DNA of 64,000 nucleotides, from positions 310,001-374,000 of the forward strand of contig NZ_PXYI01000006.1 of the NCBI RefSeq assembly GCF_003012735.1. The letters are read 5' to 3'. The DNA is from Allosphingosinicella deserti (GTDB lineage Bacteria > Pseudomonadota > Alphaproteobacteria > Sphingomonadales > Sphingomonadaceae). The position numbers and the translations under genes are program-made. Numbering within the stretch: position 1 is the stretch's first letter; each line of letters starts with the position of its first letter. Under the pieces are notes generated by a model that ran no database searches, was not told the DNA's origin, and saw only the letters and a program-made list of their open reading frames with translations. Below are positions 1 to 13,331 of the stretch, one piece after another.

Positions 1-1826
1 GCGTTCGCCTCAACGCGATGTGGCACGATCAGGACGTCGCCGGGCGCGACGCGATCTACCAGAAGCGCTGGGGGATCGCCCCGTCGTTCAAGCTCGGCCT
101 CGAAGGTCCGACCGGCCTCACCGTCAGCTATTACCATCTCGAGACGGACGAGCTTCCCGATTCCGGCATCCCCTATTTGTACACGATTGCCAATGCGCCC
201 GCTGGCGTGACCGAGACCGGGCCCGCGGAGGAATTCAGCACGATCGGCGGTCGCAGCGTGAAGGTGCCGCGCGGCGCCTTTTACGGCCTCGAGGCGCGTG
301 ATTTCCGCGACACCCGGGTCGACAATTTCACGCTGCGCTTCGAGCATGATTTCGGCAACGGAATCAGCATCCGCAACACCTCGCGCTGGGGCCGCAGCGA
401 GCAGAATTACATCTGGACCCAGCCGGACGATTCGCAGGGCAATGTCTACGGCACCAACGCCGCGAGCCCGGCCACTGCGGGCGGCCAGGTCTGGCGCCGG
501 ATCAACACGCGCAACGGCGAAGCCGAAGGGATGATCAACCAGACCGATCTGTTCGGCACCTTCGACACCGGCGGCATCGGCCACAGCTTCGCAGCCTCGC
601 TCGAATTCAGCTGGGAGAAGGCGTCCAACGGCAACTACGTCTCGAACGCTGCGACCGGGGCGGCGATCGCGACCGGATCGGCGATCACGCCGCGCTGCAC
701 CTCCGCTGCGATCGCGCGCTACAATTGCACCAGCATCGACAATCCGAACCCGTCCGACCCTTGGGTGAGCTACGCGAGCGACACCTCCACGACGCTGGCC
801 GATATCGTCAAGAGCGCGCCGAAGACTCGCACCGTAAGCGAGGCGAAGACCATCGCCGTCTCGCTGTTCGACACGATCACGATCACCGATAGCCTGTTGA
901 TCAATCTCGGTGGTCGCTTCGACCAGGTCGAGACAAATGTGAGCCCGGGACTCGCCGCCACCTCCACCGCGAACCGCGCCTACTTCGTCCGCAAGGACGA
1001 TCTGTGGACCTATCAGGCCGGTATCATCTTCAAGCCGGCGGAGAATGGCAGCATCTACGTCTCGACCGCGACCGCCTCGACGCCGCCGGGCTCCTTCTTA
1101 GCCCAGGGCACCGAAGGCAATGCGCTCAACACGACCGCACAGGAGCTCACCGATCTGCTGAAGGTCGAGAAGACCCAGTCCTACGAGATCGGCACCAAGT
1201 GGAGCCTGTTCGACGATTCGCTCGCCCTGACCCTGGCCGCCTTCCGCACCGACACCAAGAATGCCCGCACCGCCGTCGAGAACGGGGTCGTCGCCTATAT
1301 CGGCGATCGCCGCATCGACGGCATCGAGTTCGGCTTCAACGGCAACATCACGCCGGAATGGAATGTGTTCGGCGGCTACACCTACATGGATTCGGAAATC
1401 CGAGACGGCGGCATCACCACCACGACCGTCAACAATGTCGCCTTTTTCGCGCCGTCGGTGAACACCGGCAAGCGCTTCCCCAACACGCCCAAGCACAGCC
1501 TCACCGCCTTCACCAATTACAAGGTCACGCCCGAATTCACGATTGGCGGCGGCGCGATCTACATGAGCAAGGTCTATGGCGGCTATTCGGACCTTCGCAC
1601 GGTGCAGAACGGCGCCGTGGTGATCACCAAGGAGCTGGCGCGCAAGGTGCCCGGCTACACCCGCTTCGACGCCAACGCCTCCTACGCGCTGACCGACGCG
1701 CTTCAGGTCCAGCTCAACCTGCAGAACCTCACCAACAAGCGCTATTACGACCGCGCCTATTCGTCGCATTACGCCAACCAGGCGGCGGGACGCACCGCGA
1801 TCCTGACCCTCAACGTCAAATATTGA
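1..1826 (+). CDS. TonB-dependent siderophore receptor, 5' end missing
   Basis: Outer-membrane receptor of the TonB-dependent family, most like the catecholate-siderophore (Fiu/FhuE-type) group. The reading frame is open from base 3, so the signal peptide, TonB box and plug lie outside the window. What remains, about 608 residues, is beta-barrel: alternating aromatic strands such as RNTSRWGRSEQNYIW and a typical receptor C-terminal tail (LNLQNLTNKRYYDRAY, ending LNVKY with a terminal aromatic residue needed for barrel insertion). It is followed by tonB and piuC; receptor plus PiuC is the usual pairing for Fiu-type iron uptake. The substrate is inferred from this context and from overall similarity, not from any binding residue. 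Confidence 0.9.
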   Translation, partial: VRLNAMWHDQDVAGRDAIYQKRWGIAPSFKLGLEGPTGLTVSYYHLETDELPDSGIPYLYTIANAPAGVTETGPAEEFSTIGGRSVKVPRGAFYGLEARDFRDTRVDNFTLRFEHDFGNGISIRNTSRWGRSEQNYIWTQPDDSQGNVYGTNAASPATAGGQVWRRINTRNGEAEGMINQTDLFGTFDTGGIGHSFAASLEFSWEKASNGNYVSNAATGAAIATGSAITPRCTSAAIARYNCTSIDNPNPSDPWVSYASDTSTTLADIVKSAPKTRTVSEAKTIAVSLFDTITITDSLLINLGGRFDQVETNVSPGLAATSTANRAYFVRKDDLWTYQAGIIFKPAENGSIYVSTATASTPPGSFLAQGTEGNALNTTAQELTDLLKVEKTQSYEIGTKWSLFDDSLALTLAAFRTDTKNARTAVENGVVAYIGDRRIDGIEFGFNGNITPEWNVFGGYTYMDSEIRDGGITTTTVNNVAFFAPSVNTGKRFPNTPKHSLTAFTNYKVTPEFTIGGGAIYMSKVYGGYSDLRTVQNGAVVITKELARKVPGYTRFDANASYALTDALQVQLNLQNLTNKRYYDRAYSSHYANQAAGRTAILTLNVKY

Positions 1827-1831
1827 GAACA

Positions 1832-1856
1832 CGTGCCCGCCCGGCAGGCGGGCACG
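1832..1856 (+). terminator. Hairpin after the siderophore receptor gene
   Basis: A perfect 10-bp GC-rich stem, CGTGCCCGCC / GGCGGGCACG with loop CGGCA, begins 6 bases after the receptor stop codon. No long T-run follows, so it may be a Rho-independent-like terminator, an mRNA-stabilising hairpin, or both. A second weaker stem (CCTCCC / GGGAGG) lies about 25 bases further on, and a short dyad ATGTTG-TG-CAACAT follows at 1899-1912. Confidence 0.6.
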
Positions 1857-1932
1857 CCGGGAGTCGCAGCCGAGAACACCCTCCCTGGAAACGGGAGGAT
1901 GTTGTGCAACATGCAGAAAGCCTCTTCTTTTT

Positions 1933-1951
1933 GCGAATGCGTCGCATTATG
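1933..1951 (+). promoter_or_regulatory. Fur-box-like dyad before tonB-piuC
   Basis: The centre is a perfect palindrome AATGCG-T-CGCATT followed by AT. Aligned with the classical 19-bp Fur consensus the outer AATG and CATTAT blocks are kept and I count 11 of 19 matches. It ends about 42 bases before the tonB start, where an operator would overlap a promoter. It suggests iron repression of tonB-piuC. Another iron regulator of alphaproteobacteria could use it instead; this is an inference from sequence and context. Confidence 0.5.
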
Positions 1952-1992
1952 CACCCTCCGATGAGGATCACGGAAGAGGCGGGTGCATCGGC

Positions 1993-2790
1993 GTGAACGT
2001 ACAGTCCGCAATCCTCATGCCCGAACGCGCATCTCCGCCTGAGGAGCGCTCGCCGGCGGTTCGGGCGAAACCCGCCCGCAGCCTCGACATCCGCGCCTGG
2101 GAGCGGGGCACCCCCTACGGCGCGGCGCGACAGGTGAACGTGCCGGCGGTGATCGCTTCCGGAGCGATCGTCTCCGCTTTCGTCGCGGCGTTGCTGACAT
2201 TGAACGTGCTGCCGCAAGAGAGGAAGGTGCGCCGCCCGACCATCGTCGAGATGGTCACGCTCGACGTCCCGCCGCCCGCCGTGCCGGAGCCGCAGCCGAT
2301 GCCCGATATCCCGCCGCCCGCAGAGACGCAGCCGCTTGCCGCGGCGCCGGTCGCCGCGCCCGCGGCGGCACCGGCGCTCCCGATCGCTGCGCCGTCGCCG
2401 CTTCCGGTGGCCGCGCCGATCGTCGCCACGGCTGCCCCCGTCCGGGTGGCCGCGCCGGTCGCTGCGCCTGTCCCGGCGCCGGCCGCACCGGCGCCGCGCA
2501 AGCCGGTCGACGACGGCAATCTCGGGGCGCGGATGGTCTCGGCGCCGCCGCCCAAATATCCGCTCGAATCGCGCCGCAAGCGCGAGCAGGGCACGGTGGT
2601 GCTCTCGGTCCTGCTCGGCACCGACGGGCGCGTCGAGTCGCTGTCGGTTGCTTCGAGCAGCGGCTTCGAACGGCTCGACAAGGCCGCCCTGAAGGCGGTG
2701 CGCGAATGGCGCTGGGCACCCCTGGTCCGCAACGGCGAGCCGGTGCAGGTGCGCGGCACGGTGCCGATCCCCTTCATCCTTCGCGGCTGA
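1993..2790 (+). CDS. tonB: TonB family energy transducer
   Basis: Periplasm-spanning protein that couples the ExbBD proton-motive-force complex to outer-membrane receptors. The 265-residue product has a cytoplasmic N-terminus, one membrane segment near residues 50-70 ([20 protein letters not shown]), a long Pro/Ala-rich spacer (about 90-170) and a C-terminal TonB domain starting at [17 protein letters not shown] and including WRWAP. Translation is taken from GTG 1993; an in-frame ATG at 2017 would give a product shorter by 8 residues without affecting any domain. It sits between the siderophore receptor and piuC (7-bp gap), so it is probably a dedicated transducer for this iron locus. No exbB or exbD gene is in the window. 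Confidence 0.92.
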   Translation: MNVQSAILMPERASPPEERSPAVRAKPARSLDIRAWERGTPYGAARQVNVPAVIASGAIVSAFVAALLTLNVLPQERKVRRPTIVEMVTLDVPPPAVPEPQPMPDIPPPAETQPLAAAPVAAPAAAPALPIAAPSPLPVAAPIVATAAPVRVAAPVAAPVPAPAAPAPRKPVDDGNLGARMVSAPPPKYPLESRRKREQGTVVLSVLLGTDGRVESLSVASSSGFERLDKAALKAVREWRWAPLVRNGEPVQVRGTVPIPFILRG

Positions 2791-2797
2791 CCGGCCG

Positions 2798-3481
2798 ATG
2801 ATGATCGCGATTCCCGGCGTGCTCGACGCCGCCCAACTCGCGCAGGCGCGGGCAATGCTCGATGCCGCACCCTGGGAAGACGGCAACGCCACGTCGGGCA
2901 GCCAGTCGGCGCTCGCCAAGCGCAACCAGCAGCTGCCGGAAGGCTCGGCCGCGGCGCGCGAGCTCGGCCAGATGGTTCTGGATGGCCTCGGCCGCTCGGC
3001 CTTGTTCATCTCGGCAGCGCTGCCGCTCAAGGTCTTTCCGCCGCTGTTCAACCGCTACGCAGGGGGCGGGCGGTTCGACACCCATGTGGACAATGCGATC
3101 CGCTACCAGCGGGGCAGCGATTTCCGGATCCGCAGCGATCTTTCGGCAACGCTCTTCCTCAGCGATCCGGCCGACTATGATGGCGGCGCGCTGGTCGTCG
3201 AGGACACTTACGGGACTCATGAGGTCAAGCTGCCGGCCGGCGACATGATCCTCTATCCGGCGTCCAGCCTGCACCATGTCACTTCGGTGACACGCGGTGC
3301 GCGAACCGCCTCCTTCTTCTGGATCCAGTCGATGGTCCGCGACGACGGCCAGCGCCGCACCCTGTTCGATCTCGACACCGCGGTCCAGGCGCTCGCGGGC
3401 GAGCTCGGCCAGGAGCATAAGGAGGTGATCCGCCTCACGGGCATCTACCACAATCTGCTGAGGCGCTGGGCGGAGGCCTGA
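2798..3481 (+). CDS. piuC: Fe(II)/2-oxoglutarate-dependent PKHD-type hydroxylase PiuC
   Basis: Cytoplasmic non-haem iron dioxygenase of the PiuC/YbiX family, found next to TonB-dependent siderophore receptors; its physiological substrate is not firmly known. The 227 residues match the family length. The iron-binding facial triad is visible as His96-x-Asp98 in [11 protein letters not shown] and a distal His in SLHHVTSV (159/160), with Arg168 positioned to bind 2-oxoglutarate. The signature [14 protein letters not shown] is typical. The start has two adjacent ATG codons (2798 and 2801). It lies 7 bp after tonB and is presumably cotranscribed. The gene ends against a convergent operon, separated by a palindromic repeat. 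Confidence 0.93.
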   Translation: MMIAIPGVLDAAQLAQARAMLDAAPWEDGNATSGSQSALAKRNQQLPEGSAAARELGQMVLDGLGRSALFISAALPLKVFPPLFNRYAGGGRFDTHVDNAIRYQRGSDFRIRSDLSATLFLSDPADYDGGALVVEDTYGTHEVKLPAGDMILYPASSLHHVTSVTRGARTASFFWIQSMVRDDGQRRTLFDLDTAVQALAGELGQEHKEVIRLTGIYHNLLRRWAEA

Positions 3482-3510
3482 CAAGTCACACCCGACGGTC
3501 CTCTACCCTC

Positions 3511-3590
3511 CGTTCGGGCTGAGCTTCTCGACGCCCTCTCCTTGATCTTGCGGGAAGGAAATGGAGGCTTCGGCAGGCTCCGCCCGAACG
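3511..3590. repeat. Intergenic palindromic repeat, copy A
   Basis: Imperfect inverted repeat that begins CGTTCGGGCTGAGC and ends GCTCCGCCCGAACG, lying between the convergent ends of piuC and apbE. The same sequence family recurs at 54318-54400 with near-perfect arms, so it is a dispersed REP-like element. In this position it could also act as a bidirectional terminator. Confidence 0.7.
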
Positions 3591-3613
3591 CTATCCCGGG
3601 GACCCCGAGCTGA

Positions 3614-4564
3614 TCACTCCGCCATTGCGGCCGCGGCCTTGCTCAGCAGTTCGACGTGGATCGGGCCGGCGCGTGCGATCAGCAAGGCGGCGACGCCCAT
3701 GCGGTCGGCGAACGCCAGGCCTTCCTCCGGCCCCAGCACGGTGATCGCCGTCGCCAGGGCATCGGCCATCATGCAGCGCTCGTGGAGCACAGTGACCGAG
3801 GCGAGCTTGTTGTCGCTCGGCCGGCCGCTGCGCGGATCGAGCGTGTGGGCGTAGCGCGCACCATCTTCCTCGAAATAGCGCCGGTAATCGCCCGAGGTAG
3901 CGATCGACAGCCCGTGCAGCGCGACCCGTGTCGGCATCAGCGCCGAGGCCGGTGGCGCCTCGATGTCGACCCACCAGGGCAGCCCATCCGGCCGCAAACC
4001 CTTGCCGAGCAATTCGCCGCCGATCTCGACCAGGAAGGCGCGATGACCGGAGCTGTCCAGCAAGGCCGCGACCTCGTCGACCGCGAGGCCCTTGGCGATG
4101 CCCGAGAGATCGAGGCGAAGTCCGCCGGGCTGGCGCAGGCGCGAACCCAGCGCGTCCATCTCCAGGCGCTGCCAGCCGCTCCTCGCTTGCGCGGCTTCGA
4201 TCGCCGTCGGAGCAGGGGCGGTCGCCGGTGCAGGTCCCGGGCCGAAGCCCCAGAGGTCGACGAGCGCGCCGATGGTCGGATCGAATGCGCCGCCGGTCTC
4301 GCGGGCCAGCGCGATGGCCGCAGCGACGACGTGGTAGAAGCGGCTCGGCACGCTCAGCCAGCGTCCCGCCGGCGCGTCGTTGAACGCCGACAATTGCGAA
4401 GCTGGATCCCAATGGCTGAGCTCGGCGGCGAAGCCGTCGAGCAGTCCCTGCACCTGCCGCGCGAGACCGGCAGGCGGCTCCGGAGCGGCGAGCAGGATCG
4501 ACCAGCTCGTCCCCATCGTCTCGCCCGACATCGCGTGGATGCGGGCGCCGGGCTGCCGCATCAA
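3614..4564 (-). CDS. apbE: FAD:protein FMN transferase
   Basis: Periplasmic flavinyltransferase that links FMN through a phosphoester to a Thr/Ser of extracytoplasmic partner proteins. The 316 residues show the ApbE landmarks in order: MGTSW near the N-terminus, FDPTIGALVDLWGF, the Mg/FAD region DLSGIAKGLAVDEV, VEIGGELLGKG, and AHTLDPRSGRP. No strong classical signal peptide precedes MGTSW; a start further upstream was not found, so export is by family knowledge. It is the last gene of the PepSY-DUF2271-DUF4198-apbE operon (65-bp gap after DUF4198). The DUF2271 product encoded two genes earlier has an SGAT motif and is its likely substrate. Confidence 0.95.
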   Translation of the reverse strand: MMRQPGARIHAMSGETMGTSWSILLAAPEPPAGLARQVQGLLDGFAAELSHWDPASQLSAFNDAPAGRWLSVPSRFYHVVAAAIALARETGGAFDPTIGALVDLWGFGPGPAPATAPAPTAIEAAQARSGWQRLEMDALGSRLRQPGGLRLDLSGIAKGLAVDEVAALLDSSGHRAFLVEIGGELLGKGLRPDGLPWWVDIEAPPASALMPTRVALHGLSIATSGDYRRYFEEDGARYAHTLDPRSGRPSDNKLASVTVLHERCMMADALATAITVLGPEEGLAFADRMGVAALLIARAGPIHVELLSKAAAAMAE

Positions 4565-4629
4565 CGCGAGCAGGTCGACGCGTTCAGGGACGAGAACACG
4601 CGGCGCGCCGGCCGCAATCGAAAAGTCGC

Positions 4630-5559
4630 TTATGGCGTCATAACCTCGAGTGTCGTGACGTAATTGAAGCGCCGTCCGCTGGCATTTGCAATGCTGGACG
4701 TGCCGTCCTGATAGGTTGCGTTCAGCCAGTAGAGGCCGGCGGAGGGCCAGGGCACCGACACTTCGCCGGCGGCGTTGGTCTTGGCGACGATCTCGCCCTG
4801 GTCGTTGCGGTAGCGCTTTCCGTCCGGGATCAGCCGAACCTCCAGATTCGCGGCTGGCTTGCCCTCGACGAGGAAGCGGAAGCGGCCCGGCGCGTCGGCG
4901 ACGAGGTCGGCGGGATGGGTGAGCGGGACCATTTCGAGGCCCTTGCCGGTCGGCTTGATCTCGGTCGGCTCACCCAGGGTGACGAACACTTCGTTGCGGC
5001 TCGCGCTTTGCGTCAGCTTGACGTCGGTGGCACCGGCGGGAAGCACGAAATCGGGACCTCCGGGAACGAACTTCCCGGTCATCCCGGGCCGTTGCGGCGG
5101 CGCTGCGCCGGTCGGTCCACCGGCTGGTCCACGCGCATTGGCCGCCGCAGCACCGGGTGCCCCGGCCGGCCGCATTCCGCCGGGGCCGCCCGGCGGACGT
5201 CCGCCGACGCGATAATCCTCGCCGCCCAGCTTGTAGCTGCCCTGGAGACCGGCATTCTCGACCGCGACGCGCCAGGTGCCGGGTTTTGTCAGGTGAAGAT
5301 CGAAGGTCGAGCGGTAGCGGCCGGTGATACCGTTCTCGATCCTGGCCTCGCTGCCGTCGGGCGTGAACGCCTTGATCTGCTCGACGCGCAGCGGCTGATG
5401 ATCGGCGACGAACACGTCGGTCGACGCTGCGGCATCGAACGACACCCAGCCGTCCTCGCCCGACACGGTCGCCGCGGAAGGCTTGATCCACAGATTGTGG
5501 GCGCCGGCCGGGGCGGCGGCGAGGAGCAAAGCGGCAACGAAGAGTCTCTTCACGGGCAT
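4630..5559 (-). CDS. DUF4198 domain periplasmic protein
   Basis: Exported protein of the DUF4198 family, which occurs in metal and iron uptake operons; no enzymatic role is established. From the ATG at 5559 the product is 309 residues with a clear signal peptide (KRLFVAALLLAAAPAGA) ending just before HNLWIKP, the family's characteristic mature N-terminus. Two beta-rich halves are joined by a Gly/Pro/Ala-rich linker (about residues 119-165). The C-terminal half (PAANLEVRLIPDGKRY, then VPWPSAGLYWLNA) has an immunoglobulin-like carboxypeptidase-regulatory look. The frame is open upstream, but the signal peptide fixes the start. It lies 7 bp after the DUF2271 gene in the operon. Confidence 0.85.
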   Translation of the reverse strand: MPVKRLFVAALLLAAAPAGAHNLWIKPSAATVSGEDGWVSFDAAASTDVFVADHQPLRVEQIKAFTPDGSEARIENGITGRYRSTFDLHLTKPGTWRVAVENAGLQGSYKLGGEDYRVGGRPPGGPGGMRPAGAPGAAAANARGPAGGPTGAAPPQRPGMTGKFVPGGPDFVLPAGATDVKLTQSASRNEVFVTLGEPTEIKPTGKGLEMVPLTHPADLVADAPGRFRFLVEGKPAANLEVRLIPDGKRYRNDQGEIVAKTNAAGEVSVPWPSAGLYWLNATYQDGTSSIANASGRRFNYVTTLEVMTP

Positions 5560-5566
5560 GCCTTTC

Positions 5567-6073
5567 TTACGGGCGAATGGCGGCGGCGACGGCGCCGAGT
5601 TCGGACGATCCGGAGGCTGCGGCGCGGGCGCCCTTGCCGTTCCAGGTGAAGGGCAGGGTGACGACTTCGCGCCCGCCTTCTTCACGCGCCGCTTCGACGA
5701 CGATCCGATAGGCGCCGGGCTGGAGCGCGCCGAGGTTGAAGCGGGCGCGCTGCGGGCCTGGCGCGCGGGTGGCGCCGCTGATCCCGTTGGCCGGCATCTT
5801 GAGGGTGCGGCCGCCCTTGCGCCACCAGGCGCGCAGGTCTCGCAGCCATTTCTGGCCGGCATCCTCGCGATTGTCGGCATCGTACCACACGGCCAGCGTC
5901 CGCGCCGAAACGCCGGTCGCCGGCTCGAGCCAGATCGCGACATAGGGCTTGTGATATTCCGCCACCTTCAACTGCGGAATGGCGATCGAGATTTCGGCGG
6001 TCGCGGCGGCGGCAGGCGCGGCCGCGCCGGTGGCCGCGAGGCCGGTGATCAGCGTTCGATGGGAGATCTTCAC
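5567..6073 (-). CDS. DUF2271 protein with flavinylation-type SGAT motif
   Basis: Periplasmic DUF2271 protein of 168 residues. The N-terminal signal peptide (MKISHRTLITGLAATGAAAP) precedes AAAATAEISIAIPQL. The family core includes YVAIWLEPATG, AVWYD and WRKGG. Residues 96-102 read NGISGAT, which fits the consensus around the Thr that ApbE flavinylates (D/N-x-x-S/T-G-A-T/S); Thr102 is the predicted FMN site. The gene sits between the PepSY membrane protein (12-bp gap) and DUF4198 (7 bp), with apbE in the same operon, so a role as the flavin-carrying subunit of a periplasmic electron-transfer system is an economical inference. The flavinylation itself is not shown here. Confidence 0.85.
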   Translation of the reverse strand: MKISHRTLITGLAATGAAAPAAAATAEISIAIPQLKVAEYHKPYVAIWLEPATGVSARTLAVWYDADNREDAGQKWLRDLRAWWRKGGRTLKMPANGISGATRAPGPQRARFNLGALQPGAYRIVVEAAREEGGREVVTLPFTWNGKGARAAASGSSELGAVAAAIRP

Positions 6074-6085
6074 GGTCGGTTGTAC

Positions 6086-6739
6086 CTAGTGGATGAACAG
6101 GATGGCGAGCAGGACGGGAACCAGCAGCCCGAAGCCGACGATCGGCCAGGTCGAGGGACGATGCTTGCTGTGGAGCTGCAGCAGGAACAGGCCGGTGATC
6201 GAGAAGACCAGGCAGGCGACGGCGAAGATGTCGATGAACCACGACCAGACCGGCCCGGTATTCCGTCCCTTGTGGAGGTCGTTGAGGTAAGCGATCCAGC
6301 CGCGATCGGTGGTTTCGTAGACCGCCTCGCCGGTCGCGCGATCGATGGTCAGCGTCGCATCGCCGCCGGGCCGGGGCAGCTCGAGGAAGATCTCGTCCGC
6401 CGACCATTCGGCGGGCGCGGCCGGAATAGCGGTGGAGAGAAGCGGCTTCAGCGCGGCCCGCACCGTGTCCGGGATCGGCGTTTTCTCACCCTCGGCCACC
6501 CTGGCGGAGGCAAGCGTTGCGGCGGTGGCCTGGTCGAGCGCGACGGTCTTCGTCGCCGTCACCGGCTCCGCGGAAATGTCGCCGGCATGGTTGAGGGTGA
6601 TTCCGGTGATTGCGAACAGCAGCATGCCCATCAGGCAGGTGGCCGAGCTGATCCAGTGCCAGCGATGCAGCTGGCGAAGCCAGAAGCCGCGGCGGGACTT
6701 GGAGGAAGGCTTGGGTCGGATCGGGGTCGCCGCAGTCAT
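6086..6739 (-). CDS. PepSY-associated transmembrane protein, PiuB-like
   Basis: Inner-membrane protein of the PepSY-TM family, many of which move electrons across the membrane for ferric-siderophore reduction. The 217 residues contain an N-terminal helix with conserved histidines (WLRQLHRWHWISSATCLMG then LFAITGITLNH), a periplasmic PepSY-like part (about 55-145, including ATLTIDRATGEAVYETTDRG), the family signature LNDLHKGR, and two C-terminal helices with more histidines (LLQLHSKHRPS). The histidines could bind haem. It is the first gene of the operon with DUF2271, DUF4198 and apbE, and a Fur-box-like dyad lies just upstream. Confidence 0.88.
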   Translation of the reverse strand: MTAATPIRPKPSSKSRRGFWLRQLHRWHWISSATCLMGMLLFAITGITLNHAGDISAEPVTATKTVALDQATAATLASARVAEGEKTPIPDTVRAALKPLLSTAIPAAPAEWSADEIFLELPRPGGDATLTIDRATGEAVYETTDRGWIAYLNDLHKGRNTGPVWSWFIDIFAVACLVFSITGLFLLQLHSKHRPSTWPIVGFGLLVPVLLAILFIH

Positions 6740-6760
6740 TACGTTGTCGGCTAACCTAGC

Positions 6761-6781
6761 TGCTTTTGATAATCAATCGCA
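6761..6781 (-). promoter_or_regulatory. Fur-box-like operator before the PepSY-DUF2271-DUF4198-apbE operon
   Basis: A 21-bp dyad of form TGC-N3-TGATAATCA-N3-GCA. The centre TGAT-A-ATCA is a perfect palindrome flanked by TGC and GCA arms. It ends 22 bases before the PepSY start codon and so probably overlaps the promoter. The GATAAT core is that of Fur boxes. Iron repression is inferred. Confidence 0.5.
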
Positions 6782-6902
6782 ATTGTTGCGGCACGGGTGT
6801 GCAGTGGTCCGCTGTGGCGCATCGATGTGGGCCACGCCGACAACCCCCGAACGGACCTCTGGCTCATGAACCAAGCTTGAGTGCGCATTTGAAGCGCCCC
6901 GC

Positions 6903-8192
6903 TCAATAGTCCACGTAATAATCCTTCGGGAACGGCGCACCCGCAAACGCCCTCCGCGACGTCCAGTCGAGCGGGGCCGCGGTCCAGTAGCTGTCGCGCG
7001 CGGGCAAGCCGAGGGCGAGCAGGCTTTCCGAGACGATATACATGCTGCCGGCATTCGAATACCAGTCGCCGAGATGCGGCTGGTGGCCGGTGAACCCGAT
7101 GCTGAGATAGCCCTTGCCGTCGAAATTGGACGGAAAGCGGAACACCGCGCGCTGCGCCGCCACGGTTGCCGCGCGCGCCTGGCCTTCGGGAAGCGACTTG
7201 GGCAATTTTTTGCGCCAGGCGAGCAGGCCGAGCGGCTGGAAGGCGGCGGTGCGATAGGTGAGCGAGCGCCCGATCGGCGCGTAGCTGCCGTCCGGGGCGA
7301 TCATCCGCTCGAGATGCTCGCCGTAACGCTGCATCCGCTTGGTCGCCTGTTCGAGCAGATCGGCGGCGGGGAGGCTGTTGAACTTCGCGCCGGTCGCGAC
7401 CAGCACTTCCAGGATCTCGACCAGCATCGGGTGGATCACATAGGATCCGTAGAAATCATAGTGGAAGCGCGGACCGTCGGCATACCAGCCGTCGCCGACA
7501 TACCATTCGTTGATCTTGCGGATGGCGAGATCGATCCGCACCGGGTCCCATTGCTCGCCGATCGACAGCAGGAAGGCCTCGTTCATCGCCGCGAACAGCA
7601 ACCAATTGGTATAAGGCGGCGAGAAGCGGCGCAGCCCCTTGATCTCGGCGATCACGCGCTGCTTGGTCGCGGCGTCGAGCGGCTCCCACAAAGCCTTCGG
7701 CGCCCGCAGGAAGGCGTTGGTGAAGTAGGCCGAGTCGACCAGCGCCTGCGGCTCGACCTTCCACAAGAGGTAGTCCGGGCTTGCCGGATCGACCGAATGC
7801 GCATAGCTCGCCACCGCCTGCTGCCGAAGCCGCGCGCGCACGCCGTCTTCGGGCCCGCCGTCGTCGGGCAGCGCGAGCCACGGCGCAATGCCCGAGATCA
7901 GCCGCCCGAAACATTCCAGATAGGCGACCTTGGCGTTGCGCCCGTCCCAGCTTGGGCTGAGCTCGGGCATGAACGCCGCGTGGAGCCGGCCCTCCGACAT
8001 AGGCCCGAGCACCGGTGCCGACATCTTCGAGAGAAGGTCCACCATGTAGCGCCGGTCGGCAGCGCCGTCCGGCAGCCTGTCCCCGTTTTTGCAAGGAGTG
8101 GACCGCGCCGCGACGGCAGGCGTCGAGACGAGCGCGCCGGCACCAAGGGCGCCGGCACCGAGCGCAGAAGCGAGGAAATTGCGTCGTTCCAT
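6903..8192 (-). CDS. DUF2264 domain protein, exported
   Basis: The product from ATG 8192 is 429 residues with an RR-containing signal peptide (MERRNFLASALGAGALGAGA) suggesting Tat or Sec export. DUF2264 proteins have an alpha-helical toroid fold related to glycan-acting enzymes and occur in polysaccharide-utilization loci; no reaction is firmly assigned. Family blocks seen include YLECFGRLISGIAPWLALP, PPYTNWLLFAAMNEA, and GDGWYADGPRFHYDFYGSY, the last rich in Tyr/His/Asp residues likely to line the active cleft. A good ribosome site (AGGAG) precedes this ATG. It is the last gene of the GH2-DUF4861-DUF2264 operon, 23 bp after DUF4861. Confidence 0.88.
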   Translation of the reverse strand: MERRNFLASALGAGALGAGALVSTPAVAARSTPCKNGDRLPDGAADRRYMVDLLSKMSAPVLGPMSEGRLHAAFMPELSPSWDGRNAKVAYLECFGRLISGIAPWLALPDDGGPEDGVRARLRQQAVASYAHSVDPASPDYLLWKVEPQALVDSAYFTNAFLRAPKALWEPLDAATKQRVIAEIKGLRRFSPPYTNWLLFAAMNEAFLLSIGEQWDPVRIDLAIRKINEWYVGDGWYADGPRFHYDFYGSYVIHPMLVEILEVLVATGAKFNSLPAADLLEQATKRMQRYGEHLERMIAPDGSYAPIGRSLTYRTAAFQPLGLLAWRKKLPKSLPEGQARAATVAAQRAVFRFPSNFDGKGYLSIGFTGHQPHLGDWYSNAGSMYIVSESLLALGLPARDSYWTAAPLDWTSRRAFAGAPFPKDYYVDY

Positions 8193-8215
8193 GCGGTCGC
8201 TCCTGGAGGTTGGGG

Positions 8216-13268
<5,053 letters not shown>

Positions 13269-13281
13269 CCGCACGCAGCGC

Positions 13282-13292
13282 TTGTATGATAA
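13282..13292 (+). promoter_or_regulatory. GntR operator candidate TTGTATGATAA
   Basis: Short imperfect dyad TTGT-ATG-ATAA, ending 39 bases before the GH105 start. The same TTGT-N3-ATAA pattern is found at 15419-15429, and a close relative (minus-strand TTGTATGATGA) at 15534-15544. Such short AT-rich dyads are usual for FadR-type GntR proteins. Confidence 0.45.
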
Positions 13293-13331
13293 CTCCGGGC
13301 GACGTCATAAAGGCGCGTAGGAGGAGAGGGT

